In this document: positions 49,050 through 57,340 of the stretch, in pieces
How positions within the stretch are numbered: position 1 is the first letter of the stretch
Layout: each line of letters opens with the position of its first letter
Assembly: GCF_001887355.1 (NCBI RefSeq)
Contig: NZ_MPIN01000002.1
Coordinates: 1-64,000, forward strand
Direction: 5' to 3'
DNA length: 64,000 nucleotides
Source: Cystobacter ferrugineus
Lineage (GTDB): Bacteria > Myxococcota > Myxococcia > Myxococcales > Myxococcaceae
Notes under the pieces: generated by a model
Databases searched by the model: none
Told to the model about the DNA's origin: nothing
What the model saw: the letters and a program-made list of their open reading frames with translations, nothing else
Program-made: the position numbers and the translations under genes

Positions 49050-50753
49050 TCACTGCCCTTCCGCCAGCGCCGGGGCCTTACTCGTCGCAAGGCGTTCGGC
49101 ATGCAAGCGGCGCAGGCGGCGGTTGCTGATCATCAGGCCGTTCACCTCGCCCGACGCCGCCCGCGTAAAGGTCACCGTCCCCAGCATGCCGCTGACGAAA
49201 CGGTCGCCGCCGACGGCTTCGAGCGTGGTTTCCTTCTGCCGCGGCCAGCGCATCGTCAGCTTGCCGTCCGCCAGCCGCACCGCATAGGTCATGTCGACTT
49301 CGTCGCTGCGGTACTGCCCGGCGAACGAGACCAGTGCGGCCGAGGTTGGCATCGGGGCGCTGACGCGCTTGAAGATCCGCGGCGTGGGCCAGAAGTCGAG
49401 GATGCTCAACGCGTGCTGGCCGTCGGCCGACCTGCGGAAGCGCCATTCGTGCGTCGATTCGCCGGGACGGAACGTGTCCTTGCCGATCGGCACGAACGCC
49501 ATCCCCACACCGACCTGACGCAGCGCGCCGTCCTTCGTTTCCACGCGCACCACCTCGTCCGTCAAGGGGCTCCAGTACGTGCCGGCCAACGCCTGCAGCG
49601 TCGCCATGGGCGCCTTGACCGCGGGCACCACCTTGGGGCCCATGCGGTCGCCCAGGTACACTTCGGCGATCCGCTGCGCGAGTTCCTGCGGCTCGACCGA
49701 AGCGCCGTTGCACAACACCACGATGTTCAGCCGCTGATCGGGAAAGGTCATCACATCCGCGCGATAACCGGCGTCGGCACCGTCATGCTCGATGATGCGC
49801 AAGCCGCGATAGGTGCTCAGCCTCACACCCCCGCCGTAGCCAATCGACCGACCCTCGTTCAACGTGCCCGACGTCAACATCGACGCCATGACGGCTGTCG
49901 CGCCGACACGTGGGCGGATGAGATTGTCCTGCCATTTCAGCAGGTCGCCGACCGTGGAGAAGAGACTGGTCGAACCGTAGTGGTCGTAATTCGGGATGCT
50001 CACGCGCCAGTCGCCCTTTTCGCCCAGACGATAGGCGGAGGTGCGCCGCTTCACGATTTCGCTGTGGTCGGCATGGAAATGCGTGTCGCGCATGCCGAGC
50101 GGCCGGAAGATGCGCTCGTCGGCAAAAGCCCGCAGCGATTGTCCTGTCACCCGCTTCACGACGAGCCCCAACAGCGTATAGCCGGCATTGACGTAGACGA
50201 CTTCGCTGCCTGGCTCGAAGTTCAGCTTGCGCTGCCGGGTCACGGCCCACAGCATGTCGGCCTCGGTGGCCAGGTCGTCGCCGCGCCAACCGGCCAGGTT
50301 CAGCAACTGCCCCTGTTCGCGCAGGCCGCTGGTGTGATGGATCAAGTGGGCGATGGTGATGGTCTTGCCGTAGTCCGGCAGTTCCGGGAGATATTTGCGG
50401 ATGTCGTCGTCCAGCGACAGCTTGCCCTCGTGCACCAGCAGCAGGATCGAGAAGGCGGTGAACTGCTTCGAGATCGAGGCGACGTGGAAAATCGAGTCCG
50501 GCGTGATGGGAACGTCGTACTCCAGGTTCGACACGCCGTAGCCGCGCGCGTAGTCGAGCGCTCCGTCGCGGGAGATGCCGACCGCACAACCAGGCGTATC
50601 CGCGCCGCTCCACGGCGCGAAGATGGCATCCACCTGTTGGTGGAGCTGGGCGGCGGCGGCATCCTCCGCCGTCTGAACCCGGGCCGGCGACGCTTGCGCG
50701 GACCAGGCCAGGACAGCGGAAACCATACAACAGATCGACCGAACGACGTTCAC
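49050..50753 (-). CDS. Exported class C beta-lactamase-type serine hydrolase
   Basis: A 567-residue protein with a signal peptide (MNVVRSICCMVSAVLAWSA, cleavage near QAS). Residues about 35-370 are the penicillin-binding/class C fold: nucleophile in VASISKQFTA (SxxK), YVNAGYTLLG (YxN) and IEHDGADAGY (HxG-like KTG counterpart). The C-terminal 180 residues form a beta-rich lipocalin-like domain (ALAGTYWSPLTDEVVRVE, SFAGQYRSDEVDMTY), common in D-aminopeptidase/esterase-type members rather than true beta-lactamases. It acts in the periplasm or outside. It is the last intact gene before the island boundary. Confidence 0.92.
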   Translation of the reverse strand: MNVVRSICCMVSAVLAWSAQASPARVQTAEDAAAAQLHQQVDAIFAPWSGADTPGCAVGISRDGALDYARGYGVSNLEYDVPITPDSIFHVASISKQFTAFSILLLVHEGKLSLDDDIRKYLPELPDYGKTITIAHLIHHTSGLREQGQLLNLAGWRGDDLATEADMLWAVTRQRKLNFEPGSEVVYVNAGYTLLGLVVKRVTGQSLRAFADERIFRPLGMRDTHFHADHSEIVKRRTSAYRLGEKGDWRVSIPNYDHYGSTSLFSTVGDLLKWQDNLIRPRVGATAVMASMLTSGTLNEGRSIGYGGGVRLSTYRGLRIIEHDGADAGYRADVMTFPDQRLNIVVLCNGASVEPQELAQRIAEVYLGDRMGPKVVPAVKAPMATLQALAGTYWSPLTDEVVRVETKDGALRQVGVGMAFVPIGKDTFRPGESTHEWRFRRSADGQHALSILDFWPTPRIFKRVSAPMPTSAALVSFAGQYRSDEVDMTYAVRLADGKLTMRWPRQKETTLEAVGGDRFVSGMLGTVTFTRAASGEVNGLMISNRRLRRLHAERLATSKAPALAEGQ

Positions 50754-50807
50754 CGAGAACCTCCTTGTCCCTGTCCGCGCAGCCAGAAACCTAGCACGGT
50801 CCGGCGT

Positions 50808-50899
50808 TCGACGATGTATTCAAAGAGGGTCAGCCAAGCCTGCTCATACGTGACGCAGTCGGTGGTGTAGACGAGTTCCAACTTCAAGCTGCTGAAAAA
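50808..50899 (-). mobile_element. IS3-family transposase remnant
   Basis: The minus strand reads FFSSLKLELVYTTDCVTYEQ, then AWLTLFEYIVE. This is the IS3-type OrfB element FFxSLKxELV...YxTxxEAxxxIFEYIE that precedes YNxxRRHS. The rest of the transposase is gone. It ends in the A-rich stretch that opens the composite motif at 50895. Confidence 0.6.
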
Positions 50900-50976
50900 G
50901 AAAATCCCGGCTCGCCTGATGGCGGCCGGGGCTGTGTTCCATCCAGTGGAGGCAGCGGGAATCGAAGCCGCGAAGG
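50893..50976. other. Composite attachment-site-like motif, left copy
   Basis: Read on the minus strand, CTTCGATTCCCGCTGCCTCCA (positions 50947-50972, T-arm and acceptor 3' end like that of tmRNA/tRNA genes) is followed by a GC hairpin (50906-50930, CCCGG...CCGGG) and TTTTCTTTTT, an intrinsic terminator. The same two-part motif recurs at 57343-57466. Two direct repeats TTTGGTCC (51076-51083 and 51087-51094, 11 bases apart) lie just beyond, like integrase arm sites. No complete tmRNA or tRNA can be folded from the adjoining sequence. Confidence 0.5.
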
Positions 50977-51283
50977 GCCGATCCGCCCCCACTCGGGACC
51001 AGAGGCACACCCCCCGTTTTCCCTCTGAAAATCGGGCGTCCATCTGTCCGGGCGCGTCCAGGCGCGTCCGTTCGGTTTGGTCCTTTTTTGGTCCCCTTGG
51101 GCCCCTCGAAGGGCGATAAACGGCGAGCCCGCCGCCCCTCAGACCAATTCCTGGCGCCGATGCATTGGCCTACTACCGCTGCACCCTGGTGGCCTCCACC
51201 GACCCACCCCCTGTGTCAGGGTCTCCACCTCAGCGCCGCTGCATTGAGCTAAGTTCGCCAGACCATGTGAACGGTGCCCCTCG
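50977..51283. other. Non-coding stretch inside the left island boundary
   Basis: About 300 bases with no supportable gene. It contains the TTTGGTCC pair at 51076-51094. It also has two loosely related segments, GCGCCGATGCATTGGCC near 51151-51167 and GCGCCGCTGCATTGAGC near 51233-51249, that look like debris of repeated or mobile sequence. Confidence 0.4.
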
Positions 51284-52087
51284 TCAACCACCGCTCAACT
51301 CATCCTCGTGGTCGTTGATGATCTCCTCAAAGAGCAATTGCTGGGCCTTGTCACGCGCGCGCAACTCCAGGCCCGTTCTTGGGATTGATGCTGAAGGCGC
51401 ACTGATAAGGATGATTGCGCCGCGCTCCTGGTGCTCAAGAGGAATCACTGACGACGAGGCCCCGAGTTCGGTGAGCGAGAATCCCAAGCGAGTGAAGAAC
51501 TCGTAGGCCTTGGCCGGAGTCTCGGGCTTCGGCCCAAGGCTGTAGTACTGCGTTTGTTTCTCCGGGTCGGTGTCAAAGACGACCCTGGACACAATTATCG
51601 TTCGTAGCCAATCGGAAAAGGTCGGGAAGGGCTGCTCGGCTGCACCCTTGCCGCGCACCAAGTCCTCTTCGTGAATGCGGATGATTGCCGCGTCACGTCC
51701 GTCGGGTGTCGAACGGGAGAGTTCGAAGAAGTCGTCCGGGTGGCGGCCGTTGTAGTCGTCCTCGCCGATGGCGAACTTGAGGTAGCGGCGAGAATCGGGC
51801 CGCTCTCGTTGAGGAGCTTCACGATCCTTGAGCAGCGCCAAAATAGAAGTCGTGCCGTAATACGTCAACCGCAAGCTGCCGGTCGATGCGCCCATTGTCG
51901 CGAGGAACTCGCGATACACGCGTGGCAGCGCGTCAATCCCTCCATGGGGCCTGGCCAGGGCAGCAATTTGGTCGGCCGTGGCCGGTTCGAACCCCTGAGT
52001 GCTGCCGGGTTTCCATCGCTCCATGAACGCGAGCAAGCCCGTCATCGACAAGGGAGGAGGAGCCTCGAAAAGCTTTGACCAGGTCAT
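51284..52087 (-). CDS. SMI1/KNR4-like protein, presumed immunity partner of the upstream effector
   Basis: A 267-residue soluble protein. Elements such as ALPRVYREFLATMGASTGSL and GEDDYNGRHPDDFFELSRS resemble SMI1/KNR4-type immunity folds, which often neutralise polymorphic toxins. ATG 52087 overlaps the stop of the DUF4150 effector gene by four bases (ATGA), so the two are made together, as expected for toxin and immunity protein. A GTG at 52093 would add two residues. The family assignment is tentative; the position is the stronger evidence. Confidence 0.6.
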   Translation of the reverse strand: MTWSKLFEAPPPLSMTGLLAFMERWKPGSTQGFEPATADQIAALARPHGGIDALPRVYREFLATMGASTGSLRLTYYGTTSILALLKDREAPQRERPDSRRYLKFAIGEDDYNGRHPDDFFELSRSTPDGRDAAIIRIHEEDLVRGKGAAEQPFPTFSDWLRTIIVSRVVFDTDPEKQTQYYSLGPKPETPAKAYEFFTRLGFSLTELGASSSVIPLEHQERGAIILISAPSASIPRTGLELRARDKAQQLLFEEIINDHEDELSGG

Positions 52088-53415
52088 CCGCACGTCTGCG
52101 CCTCGAGGTCACACCGGGCCATGAAAAGCGTATCCTGGCACGACTGACAGGAAAGCACAGTCTCCTCCGAATTGCGTCGCATGTTAACACGTTCATCGAC
52201 AGATTCGCCGCCCTTCCCCTCATTGATAGCAGCGACACTCGGAGGCTTCCAAGCCCCCGGCCCTTTGCCATCAGCCCCCTCAACCTTACCCTTAGGTGGA
52301 GAGTAGTTGATGGGTCCGCGGTAGAACACCTCGAAGCTCAACTTTCTTGCACTGGGAAAGGCGAAGAACATCTCGGTCATCGAACTCGCGACGTGACCGC
52401 TCTTCCCGATGAGCTTGGCGCCTGCGCACGTTCCAGGGCGGTTATTGTACCCCTTGTCCATTTTGAGGGACTTTTTCTCTGTCTCATCCCACCTGCTGGT
52501 CATCTTCTTGATCGCCTCGGTGTCTCCCCTGGCACACCTTGGGTTGGCGGCCATGAAGTCCTCCAGCGTGGCGGCCTCCCCAATGACTGTACAACCGTGA
52601 GACTCGGCGATGGCTTTGAATCTAGGAGGCAGCTCGCCACCCGACACTGCGGCGAACTTCTTGCCATTGCGGCACACCATGACCCCGAACATGTACCCGC
52701 TAGACTTCTCGCGACGATGATCCTCGAACTCTTTGCGCTTCTCCTCAAGCTCCTGGATTTTCGCCCTCCGCTCGTCCAAGGTCGCCTGTTTGGGCGGTGG
52801 GTTTTGGCCCTCAAGAAGGCGCTTGAGCTGGGCTTCCTTCGTTACAATTTCCTGATTGACCTTCGCCCATTCGGCCTCGCGCACCTTGAGGTCCTTGAGA
52901 ATCTTGTTGGCGATGTCGAGGCTCTCTTCTGGAAGCTCCGGCACCGCGTGGCTGTCCGGCTCCTTCTGACAGATGACACACGCCCCCTCGAAGTCGTCCC
53001 CGTAGGCGAATCCCGTCCCCCCAGCCGACATGAACGTGGTGTTGAACGAGTTGCCGTTGTGGAGGGTGACGTCGAGGAAGCGCACGACGCCCTTCCCCTC
53101 GATCTTCACATCCACACTGCCGCTACCCCAAGCCATCTTCCCCTTGAATTTGGAGGAGATGAGGCCACCTGCCGTTCCCGGCTCATCGCCCGAGCTGGTG
53201 CTCAACTCGGAGTCTGTCAGCGCCACCGGGTAGCCGTTGATGGTGACGCTCTTGCTGCCCTTGGTGAGCATGGAGTCCTGGGCCGAGTTGACGAAGGGCG
53301 TGGGCACCGGCCCTCCCGGCGTCGGCACCTTGCAGACGTCGGGTGCGGCCGAGGTGTGCGTGTTGCCGCTCCCCTTGTGTAGGATGGAGCGGCCGTTGGC
53401 GAAGACCTTGCTCAT
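52084..53415 (-). CDS. DUF4150 (PAAR-like) effector with deaminase-like C-terminal domain
   Basis: A 443-residue protein in three parts. Residues about 1-125 are a DUF4150/PAAR-like spike-tip domain (MSKVFANGRSILHKGSGNTH, VTINGYPVALTDSELSTSSG). Residues about 165-240 are a charged coiled coil. Residues about 240-443 resemble nucleotide-deaminase toxin folds: GYMFGVMVCRNGKKFAAVSGG, then C331 in NNRPGTCAGAKLIG, then SCQSCQ (C424 and C427). The usual H/C-A-E has Gly in place of Glu, so activity is uncertain. GGAGG lies 7 bases before ATG 53415. It overlaps the ketosynthase-like gene upstream and the presumed immunity gene downstream by four bases each. Probable delivery is by a type VI or related contractile apparatus encoded elsewhere. 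Confidence 0.72.
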   Translation of the reverse strand: MSKVFANGRSILHKGSGNTHTSAAPDVCKVPTPGGPVPTPFVNSAQDSMLTKGSKSVTINGYPVALTDSELSTSSGDEPGTAGGLISSKFKGKMAWGSGSVDVKIEGKGVVRFLDVTLHNGNSFNTTFMSAGGTGFAYGDDFEGACVICQKEPDSHAVPELPEESLDIANKILKDLKVREAEWAKVNQEIVTKEAQLKRLLEGQNPPPKQATLDERRAKIQELEEKRKEFEDHRREKSSGYMFGVMVCRNGKKFAAVSGGELPPRFKAIAESHGCTVIGEAATLEDFMAANPRCARGDTEAIKKMTSRWDETEKKSLKMDKGYNNRPGTCAGAKLIGKSGHVASSMTEMFFAFPSARKLSFEVFYRGPINYSPPKGKVEGADGKGPGAWKPPSVAAINEGKGGESVDERVNMRRNSEETVLSCQSCQDTLFMARCDLEAQTCG

Positions 53416-54461
53416 GGTTCCTCCCTGGCGCTTCGAATCATCTCCACGACGCAGGCCCCTACGCGCCCACCGTCGGCACTGCCATAGACGAGTGTCCTGC
53501 GTGCGCCGGCCTGGCGCCAGCGTGCCCGGTGCAGGGCCACGCCCAGAATGACGGGACCGGCACCAGCCCCCGCGTCCCCCAGTCCTTCGCCCGCGACGTA
53601 CACGCGTAAGGGCTCGGGCATGAGGGAGGCGTTGCGCAGGTAGGCGCGGGAGAACTCGGTGCCCCAGAAAGAGTCTCCGGGCTGACAGGCCAGGACTGCG
53701 TCCACGCGCCGTGCGCCCGTCACCGCGTCTCGCCGTAGGGTATGGAGGACTTCCGTCAGCCCCTCGGCCAGGCTGGGGCCGCGCTGCGAGAAGGGCTTCG
53801 GCTCCACGGCGAGTGCCGTGCCCAGCAGGACGCCCGTGGCCTCCAGCTTCAGGGACTTGGGGGCGCCCGACCGCGCCAGGGCGACGAAACCCGCCGCCTC
53901 CCCTGGAATCCTCCCGTCTGGATTCCGGCGCCCCAGGTGCAGCCGCGCGCCCACCAGCGCCTTCAAGGAAGCAGTGTCGGCCAGCGAGTCCACCGCGCCT
54001 ACCAGGGCCAGCGCCCCCGCCCGGCCGGAGTGCAAGTCCTTCTGGGCCGTGGCCAGGGCCTCGAAGAAGGCGGCCCGCCCGGACTCGTGCACCTTCACCA
54101 CTTCCAGCCGTCCCTCCGTCTCGGCCAGCACCGCCGCCACCAGCGCCTCCTGCTCCACCCGGGCCCCCAGCCCCGCCTCGGGCAGTCCGAGGTACAGCGG
54201 CACTCGCCCTGGAGGGAGTGTGTCCAGCAGCGGGCGCACTCCGGCGAGGGCCTGCCGGGCCAGGGCCGCCATGCGCTGGGTGCGAGTGAGAGAGTCGTCG
54301 AGGAGACTCAGCCGCGAGGCCCGCACGGGCTCTGCCACCTCGTCCAGCACCTCCGTCCGTGTGAAGCGCACCAGGCCTGCGCGCAGCGACGCCAGCGTCA
54401 TGTGCGTCGAGGTGCCCACGGGCGTGCACAGGCCCAGCCCCACCACCTGCGCTCCACTCAT
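53412..54461 (-). CDS. Ketosynthase-like (thiolase-fold) protein of the DUF2169 operon
   Basis: A 349-residue protein with beta-ketoacyl synthase-like beginning (VVGLGLCTPVG) and later GDAGAGAGPVILGVALHRA, as in KS-fold proteins. The position of the KS active cysteine is occupied by ALVGAVDSLADTASLKAL, with no cysteine, and the two KS histidines are not evident. It is therefore probably a non-catalytic paralogue. Such proteins recur between DUF2169 and DUF4150 genes in effector clusters, where their role is unknown. It overlaps both neighbours by four bases. Confidence 0.7.
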   Translation of the reverse strand: MSGAQVVGLGLCTPVGTSTHMTLASLRAGLVRFTRTEVLDEVAEPVRASRLSLLDDSLTRTQRMAALARQALAGVRPLLDTLPPGRVPLYLGLPEAGLGARVEQEALVAAVLAETEGRLEVVKVHESGRAAFFEALATAQKDLHSGRAGALALVGAVDSLADTASLKALVGARLHLGRRNPDGRIPGEAAGFVALARSGAPKSLKLEATGVLLGTALAVEPKPFSQRGPSLAEGLTEVLHTLRRDAVTGARRVDAVLACQPGDSFWGTEFSRAYLRNASLMPEPLRVYVAGEGLGDAGAGAGPVILGVALHRARWRQAGARRTLVYGSADGGRVGACVVEMIRSAREEP

Positions 54462-55480
54462 GGCGCGTCCTCCCCGGGCAGCAACACCCGCACGGTGCTC
54501 ACCTCATGCGTGGCCAGCTGCCGGTGCGCCGGAAACGTCGCCCGCCAGGTGAGGACGAGGCGGCGCTCCTCTGGCTCCAGCAGCACCGTGTCCAGCACCA
54601 TGCGCCGCGTCTCCCTCCGTCCGGCGAAGGTGCAGCGGGCCAGTAGCCGGTGCGTGGGGAGGGTGAAGGCCAGGGGCCCGTCGGGAGAGAGGCCCTCCAG
54701 CACCACCGGCTCTCCGCTCCGCAGGAGAGTCGATGCCCGCAGGCCCTCGGGGGCGGCGTGGAAGGAGCGCTCGTCGAAGTCCGCGGGCCAGAGTGGGGCG
54801 CGCTTCTCCACCCACGCCGCGTCGTACGTCCCCGCCCAGCCCAGGCGCGGTTGCCAATGCCGCGCCACCGGCCCGAAGCCGCAGGGCGGTGGCCTGTCCG
54901 CCCAGCCGCGCACGAGGGACTCCGGGGCTTCAATGGAGGGCAGGCGCTTTTCCTCCGCCTCCTTCGCACTGGCGTAGAAGCCCCGGCCCACGGGGTTGCG
55001 CGTCTCGTGGCCCGAGGCCGAGGTGCCGCCGAAGGCGTACTCGTACCGCAGCGGCAGGGACTCGAAGGGCAGCGCGTCCGAGGCGCTCAGCCCGACGAGG
55101 CTTCGGTACCAGACGCGGGTGCCCGAGACGACGGCCCGCTTCTCCAGCGCGCCCACCCGCACCGCCACCTGCGTGCGCGTCACCTTGCGGCCTCGGGGCG
55201 CCCAGGCCCGGCCGTGCAGCAGCACGTCGGTACCGGGCCGCGTATAAGCGGATTGCGACTCGTAGCGAAGGCTCGACTTCTCCGGCTCGCCCCAATACGT
55301 GTCCGTGGTGGCGGGCTGCAGTTGCTCCTCGCATACCGCCAGCGGTGCGTTCGTGGAGCGCCCGGCCGGGGGCAGGACGAAGCTGCCGGCCACGACGAGG
55401 ACGAGGCACTCCTCGCCCTGCTTCGTCAGCGAGAGGAAGTCGGTGGCCGCGAAGGGCGTGAGGTTGTTGAGGGCGGGCAT
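54458..55480 (-). CDS. DUF2169 family protein (effector-loading adaptor-like)
   Basis: A 340-residue protein. Diagnostic blocks of DUF2169 are present: NNLTPFAATDFLSLTKQGEE at the N-terminus, VLLHGRAWAPRGRKVTRTQV, LPLRYEYAFGGT, NPVGRGF and PPCGFGPVARHWQPRLGWAG followed by TYDAAW. DUF2169 proteins are encoded beside PAAR-type effectors of type VI secretion and are thought to assist effector loading. It is the second gene in the five-gene minus-strand operon, after the HEAT protein, and overlaps the next gene by four bases. Confidence 0.85.
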   Translation of the reverse strand: MPALNNLTPFAATDFLSLTKQGEECLVLVVAGSFVLPPAGRSTNAPLAVCEEQLQPATTDTYWGEPEKSSLRYESQSAYTRPGTDVLLHGRAWAPRGRKVTRTQVAVRVGALEKRAVVSGTRVWYRSLVGLSASDALPFESLPLRYEYAFGGTSASGHETRNPVGRGFYASAKEAEEKRLPSIEAPESLVRGWADRPPPCGFGPVARHWQPRLGWAGTYDAAWVEKRAPLWPADFDERSFHAAPEGLRASTLLRSGEPVVLEGLSPDGPLAFTLPTHRLLARCTFAGRRETRRMVLDTVLLEPEERRLVLTWRATFPAHRQLATHEVSTVRVLLPGEDAP

Positions 55481-55486
55481 GGGACG

Positions 55487-56776
55487 TCAGCGCAGAGTGG
55501 AGGCCAGGGGCGTGCTCTTCAGTCGGGCACATTCGCCCCGGGCCCGGGCGATGGCTTCGCGTTGGCGGCGGGTGAAGGCGCGGGTGGGAATGACATGCTG
55601 CCCTCGGGTGCGAATGGCCAGTTCTCGCGCCAGCACGTGCCGGCGTCGCATGGGGCTGGACTCCAGGGCCTCCAGTAACACCGGGCCGCTGAAGGGCTGG
55701 CCCAGCAGGTAGCGCGTGCCCTGCGCGAAGCCAGTGCGTGCTTGCGTCCACCAGTCCCTGACGGCGGCTACATTCGGCCAGGGCAGGTCGTCCTCTGGCC
55801 GGGGCACCAGGTCCGCGTCCAGACTCTCCTGCTCCTCCGGCGGCACCGGCGCGCCTTCGGGCCGCTCGCCCGGAGGCAGGGCATGGGCGCCCTCCAGCCG
55901 CAGGCCCGTCATGGCCGAGAGGGCCTCTGCCGCCAGGTGCGCCACCTCGGGCACCTCGAGGTACTTCACGCAGGACTCCATGGCCGCCACCCGGCCGCTG
56001 AAGCCCAGGGCCCAGAGGGAGTCCGCACGCAACGCGGCGGACTCCAGCCAGTCCACCAGGAGAGACGCCTCCGCCTCGTCGCCGCCCAGGGCCAGCAGCA
56101 CCATGGCTTCCCGGGCATACGCGCCGGGCGACCGCACCGCCTTGCGGCAGGCCTCCCAGGCCAGACGCACTCCAGATGCCAGTCCCGCCTCCATGGCCGC
56201 TGCACGAATGCCGGGGTGCGCCGAGTCCAGCAGCGCGGGCAAATACCTGCGCACCGCGTCCTCCGGCAGCGGCAGCGCACCGCGCAGGGCCGCTACCTGC
56301 GCCCGCTGTTCATCATGTCTGAAGAAACGCACCAGCACCTCGGCGGGTGCCTCCTGGCGGAAGGCCAGAGCCTCCAGCACTCCGGCCTGCAGGGCCGTGT
56401 CCTCCAGCTTCAGCAACTCCAGGAGGCGTGCGCCCAGGCCCGGGGCCTCACTCACCTCCAACGCCCGGAGAATGGCGGCACGGGCCGGCGCTTCCGTCCC
56501 TCGCAGCCGCACCAGCACCTCCTCCACTTCCCCCAGCGCCAGCAGCGTGTGGGCCGCGGCCGAAATACGCGGCGCCTCCTCTGAGTCGAAGGCCGGGCGC
56601 ACCACGGTGTCGAGCGCATCCTCGTCCTCCAGTCCCTCCAGGCACGCCAGCAGCCTTTCCTCGCGCTCCGCCGTCTCCGCCAGCGTGAAGTCCGGTGCCA
56701 CCAGGGTCCTTTCCCACTGCACCCACCGGAAGGCCGCCTCGTCCAGGTACTCCTCCAACACGTCCAGCAACACCAT
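55487..56776 (-). CDS. HEAT-repeat protein (TIGR02270-like)
   Basis: A 429-residue, helix-rich protein. Residues about 40-300 are a series of HEAT-type repeats (LLALGEVEEVLVRLRGTEAP, LPALLDSAHPGIRAAAMEAG, LGFSGRVAAMESCVKYLEVP). The C-terminus (VAAVRDWWTQARTGFAQGTR; PMRRRHVLARELAIRTRG) matches the conserved end of TIGR02270-like proteins found with DUF2169/PAAR clusters. ATG 56776 (MVLLDVLEEYLDEAAFRWVQ) is chosen because it is the natural N-terminus; the frame opens at 56839. It is the first gene of the operon; DUF2169 starts 6 bases after it. Confidence 0.8.
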   Translation of the reverse strand: MVLLDVLEEYLDEAAFRWVQWERTLVAPDFTLAETAEREERLLACLEGLEDEDALDTVVRPAFDSEEAPRISAAAHTLLALGEVEEVLVRLRGTEAPARAAILRALEVSEAPGLGARLLELLKLEDTALQAGVLEALAFRQEAPAEVLVRFFRHDEQRAQVAALRGALPLPEDAVRRYLPALLDSAHPGIRAAAMEAGLASGVRLAWEACRKAVRSPGAYAREAMVLLALGGDEAEASLLVDWLESAALRADSLWALGFSGRVAAMESCVKYLEVPEVAHLAAEALSAMTGLRLEGAHALPPGERPEGAPVPPEEQESLDADLVPRPEDDLPWPNVAAVRDWWTQARTGFAQGTRYLLGQPFSGPVLLEALESSPMRRRHVLARELAIRTRGQHVIPTRAFTRRQREAIARARGECARLKSTPLASTLR

Positions 56777-56785
56777 GACACCGCC

Positions 56786-56941
56786 CCCTGGTTGATTCGA
56801 ACCGAGCCGCCCCGGAGGCGAATCATGCCCTCGGCGCACGTCTCCACGTACGTCCCCTCGAGGAGAATGCGTTCACTGCGCAGCAGCGTCAGACTCGCGC
56901 AGCCGCACCGCAGGGTGAGACGCTCCTGGCGTGCAAAGACA
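56786..56941 (-). pseudogene. DUF3540 remnant (C-terminal part)
   Basis: On the minus strand a stretch of about 50 codons reads RQERLTLRCGCASLTLLRSE, ILLEGTYVETCAEGMIRLRG, GSVRIN. This is the repetitive C-terminal beta-strand region of DUF3540 proteins, which usually precede DUF2169/DUF4150 genes. The N-terminal part is missing and no start or proper stop is present. It shows that the cluster was longer and has been cut at its upstream end. Confidence 0.55.
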
Positions 56942-57128
56942 ACAAGCCATTCATGGAAACTCCCCCTTTGTGAAACGCGATGACAGGGCGCTGAATGGAC
57001 AACGTAGATGGGTAAGGTCTCCCGCCCTCGCGGGGTCAAATTACACCATGCGGCGCAACGACTCAAACAGCCAAGCGTGTCGCTACCGGGCAACCCTACT
57101 GCTTCAGGCTGACTCGCGATGTATGAGG
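56942..57128. other. No gene seen between two remnants
   Basis: Open frames exist here, but none carries a motif. The stretch separates the DUF3540 remnant from the integrase remnant and probably contains the join between them. Confidence 0.4.
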
Positions 57129-57296
57129 CGTGCTGGGCGTGGCATGGAGTTCGGCGGGATGCGGCTGGTGAAGGACATGGAGGCGCTCGGCCTGCGTCAC
57201 CGGAGGGGTCATGACCTGCGCCGGACCATGATCTCCCTGGCCCGCCCGGATGGCGCCAGCAGGGACATCCTCGACCTCTGCACCCACACTCCAGCG
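57129..57296 (+). pseudogene. Tyrosine-recombinase (integrase) remnant
   Basis: The plus-strand frame reads RLVKDMEALGLRHRRGHDLR, then RTMISLARPDGASRDILDLC, TH. GHDLRRT-ISLA-DGA-DIL--TH is the box II region (HxxR) of phage-type tyrosine recombinases. The catalytic tyrosine and the N-terminal domains are absent. It lies 60 bases from the right composite motif, as expected for a decayed integrase next to its attachment site. Confidence 0.6.
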
Positions 57297-57340
57297 CCAC
57301 GAGCGCGGCCAGTTCATCCAGTTCCCCTCGCGGCTTCGGG

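Noticed and set aside
48909-50870. A 653-codon plus-strand frame
   Set aside because: Antisense to the serine hydrolase with complete SxxK/YxN motifs; no features of its own.
50947-51030. A complete tmRNA or tRNA gene on the minus strand
   Set aside because: Only the T-arm and acceptor 3' end resemble one; the remaining arms cannot be folded and one T-stem pair is mismatched, so only a remnant or attachment site is claimed.
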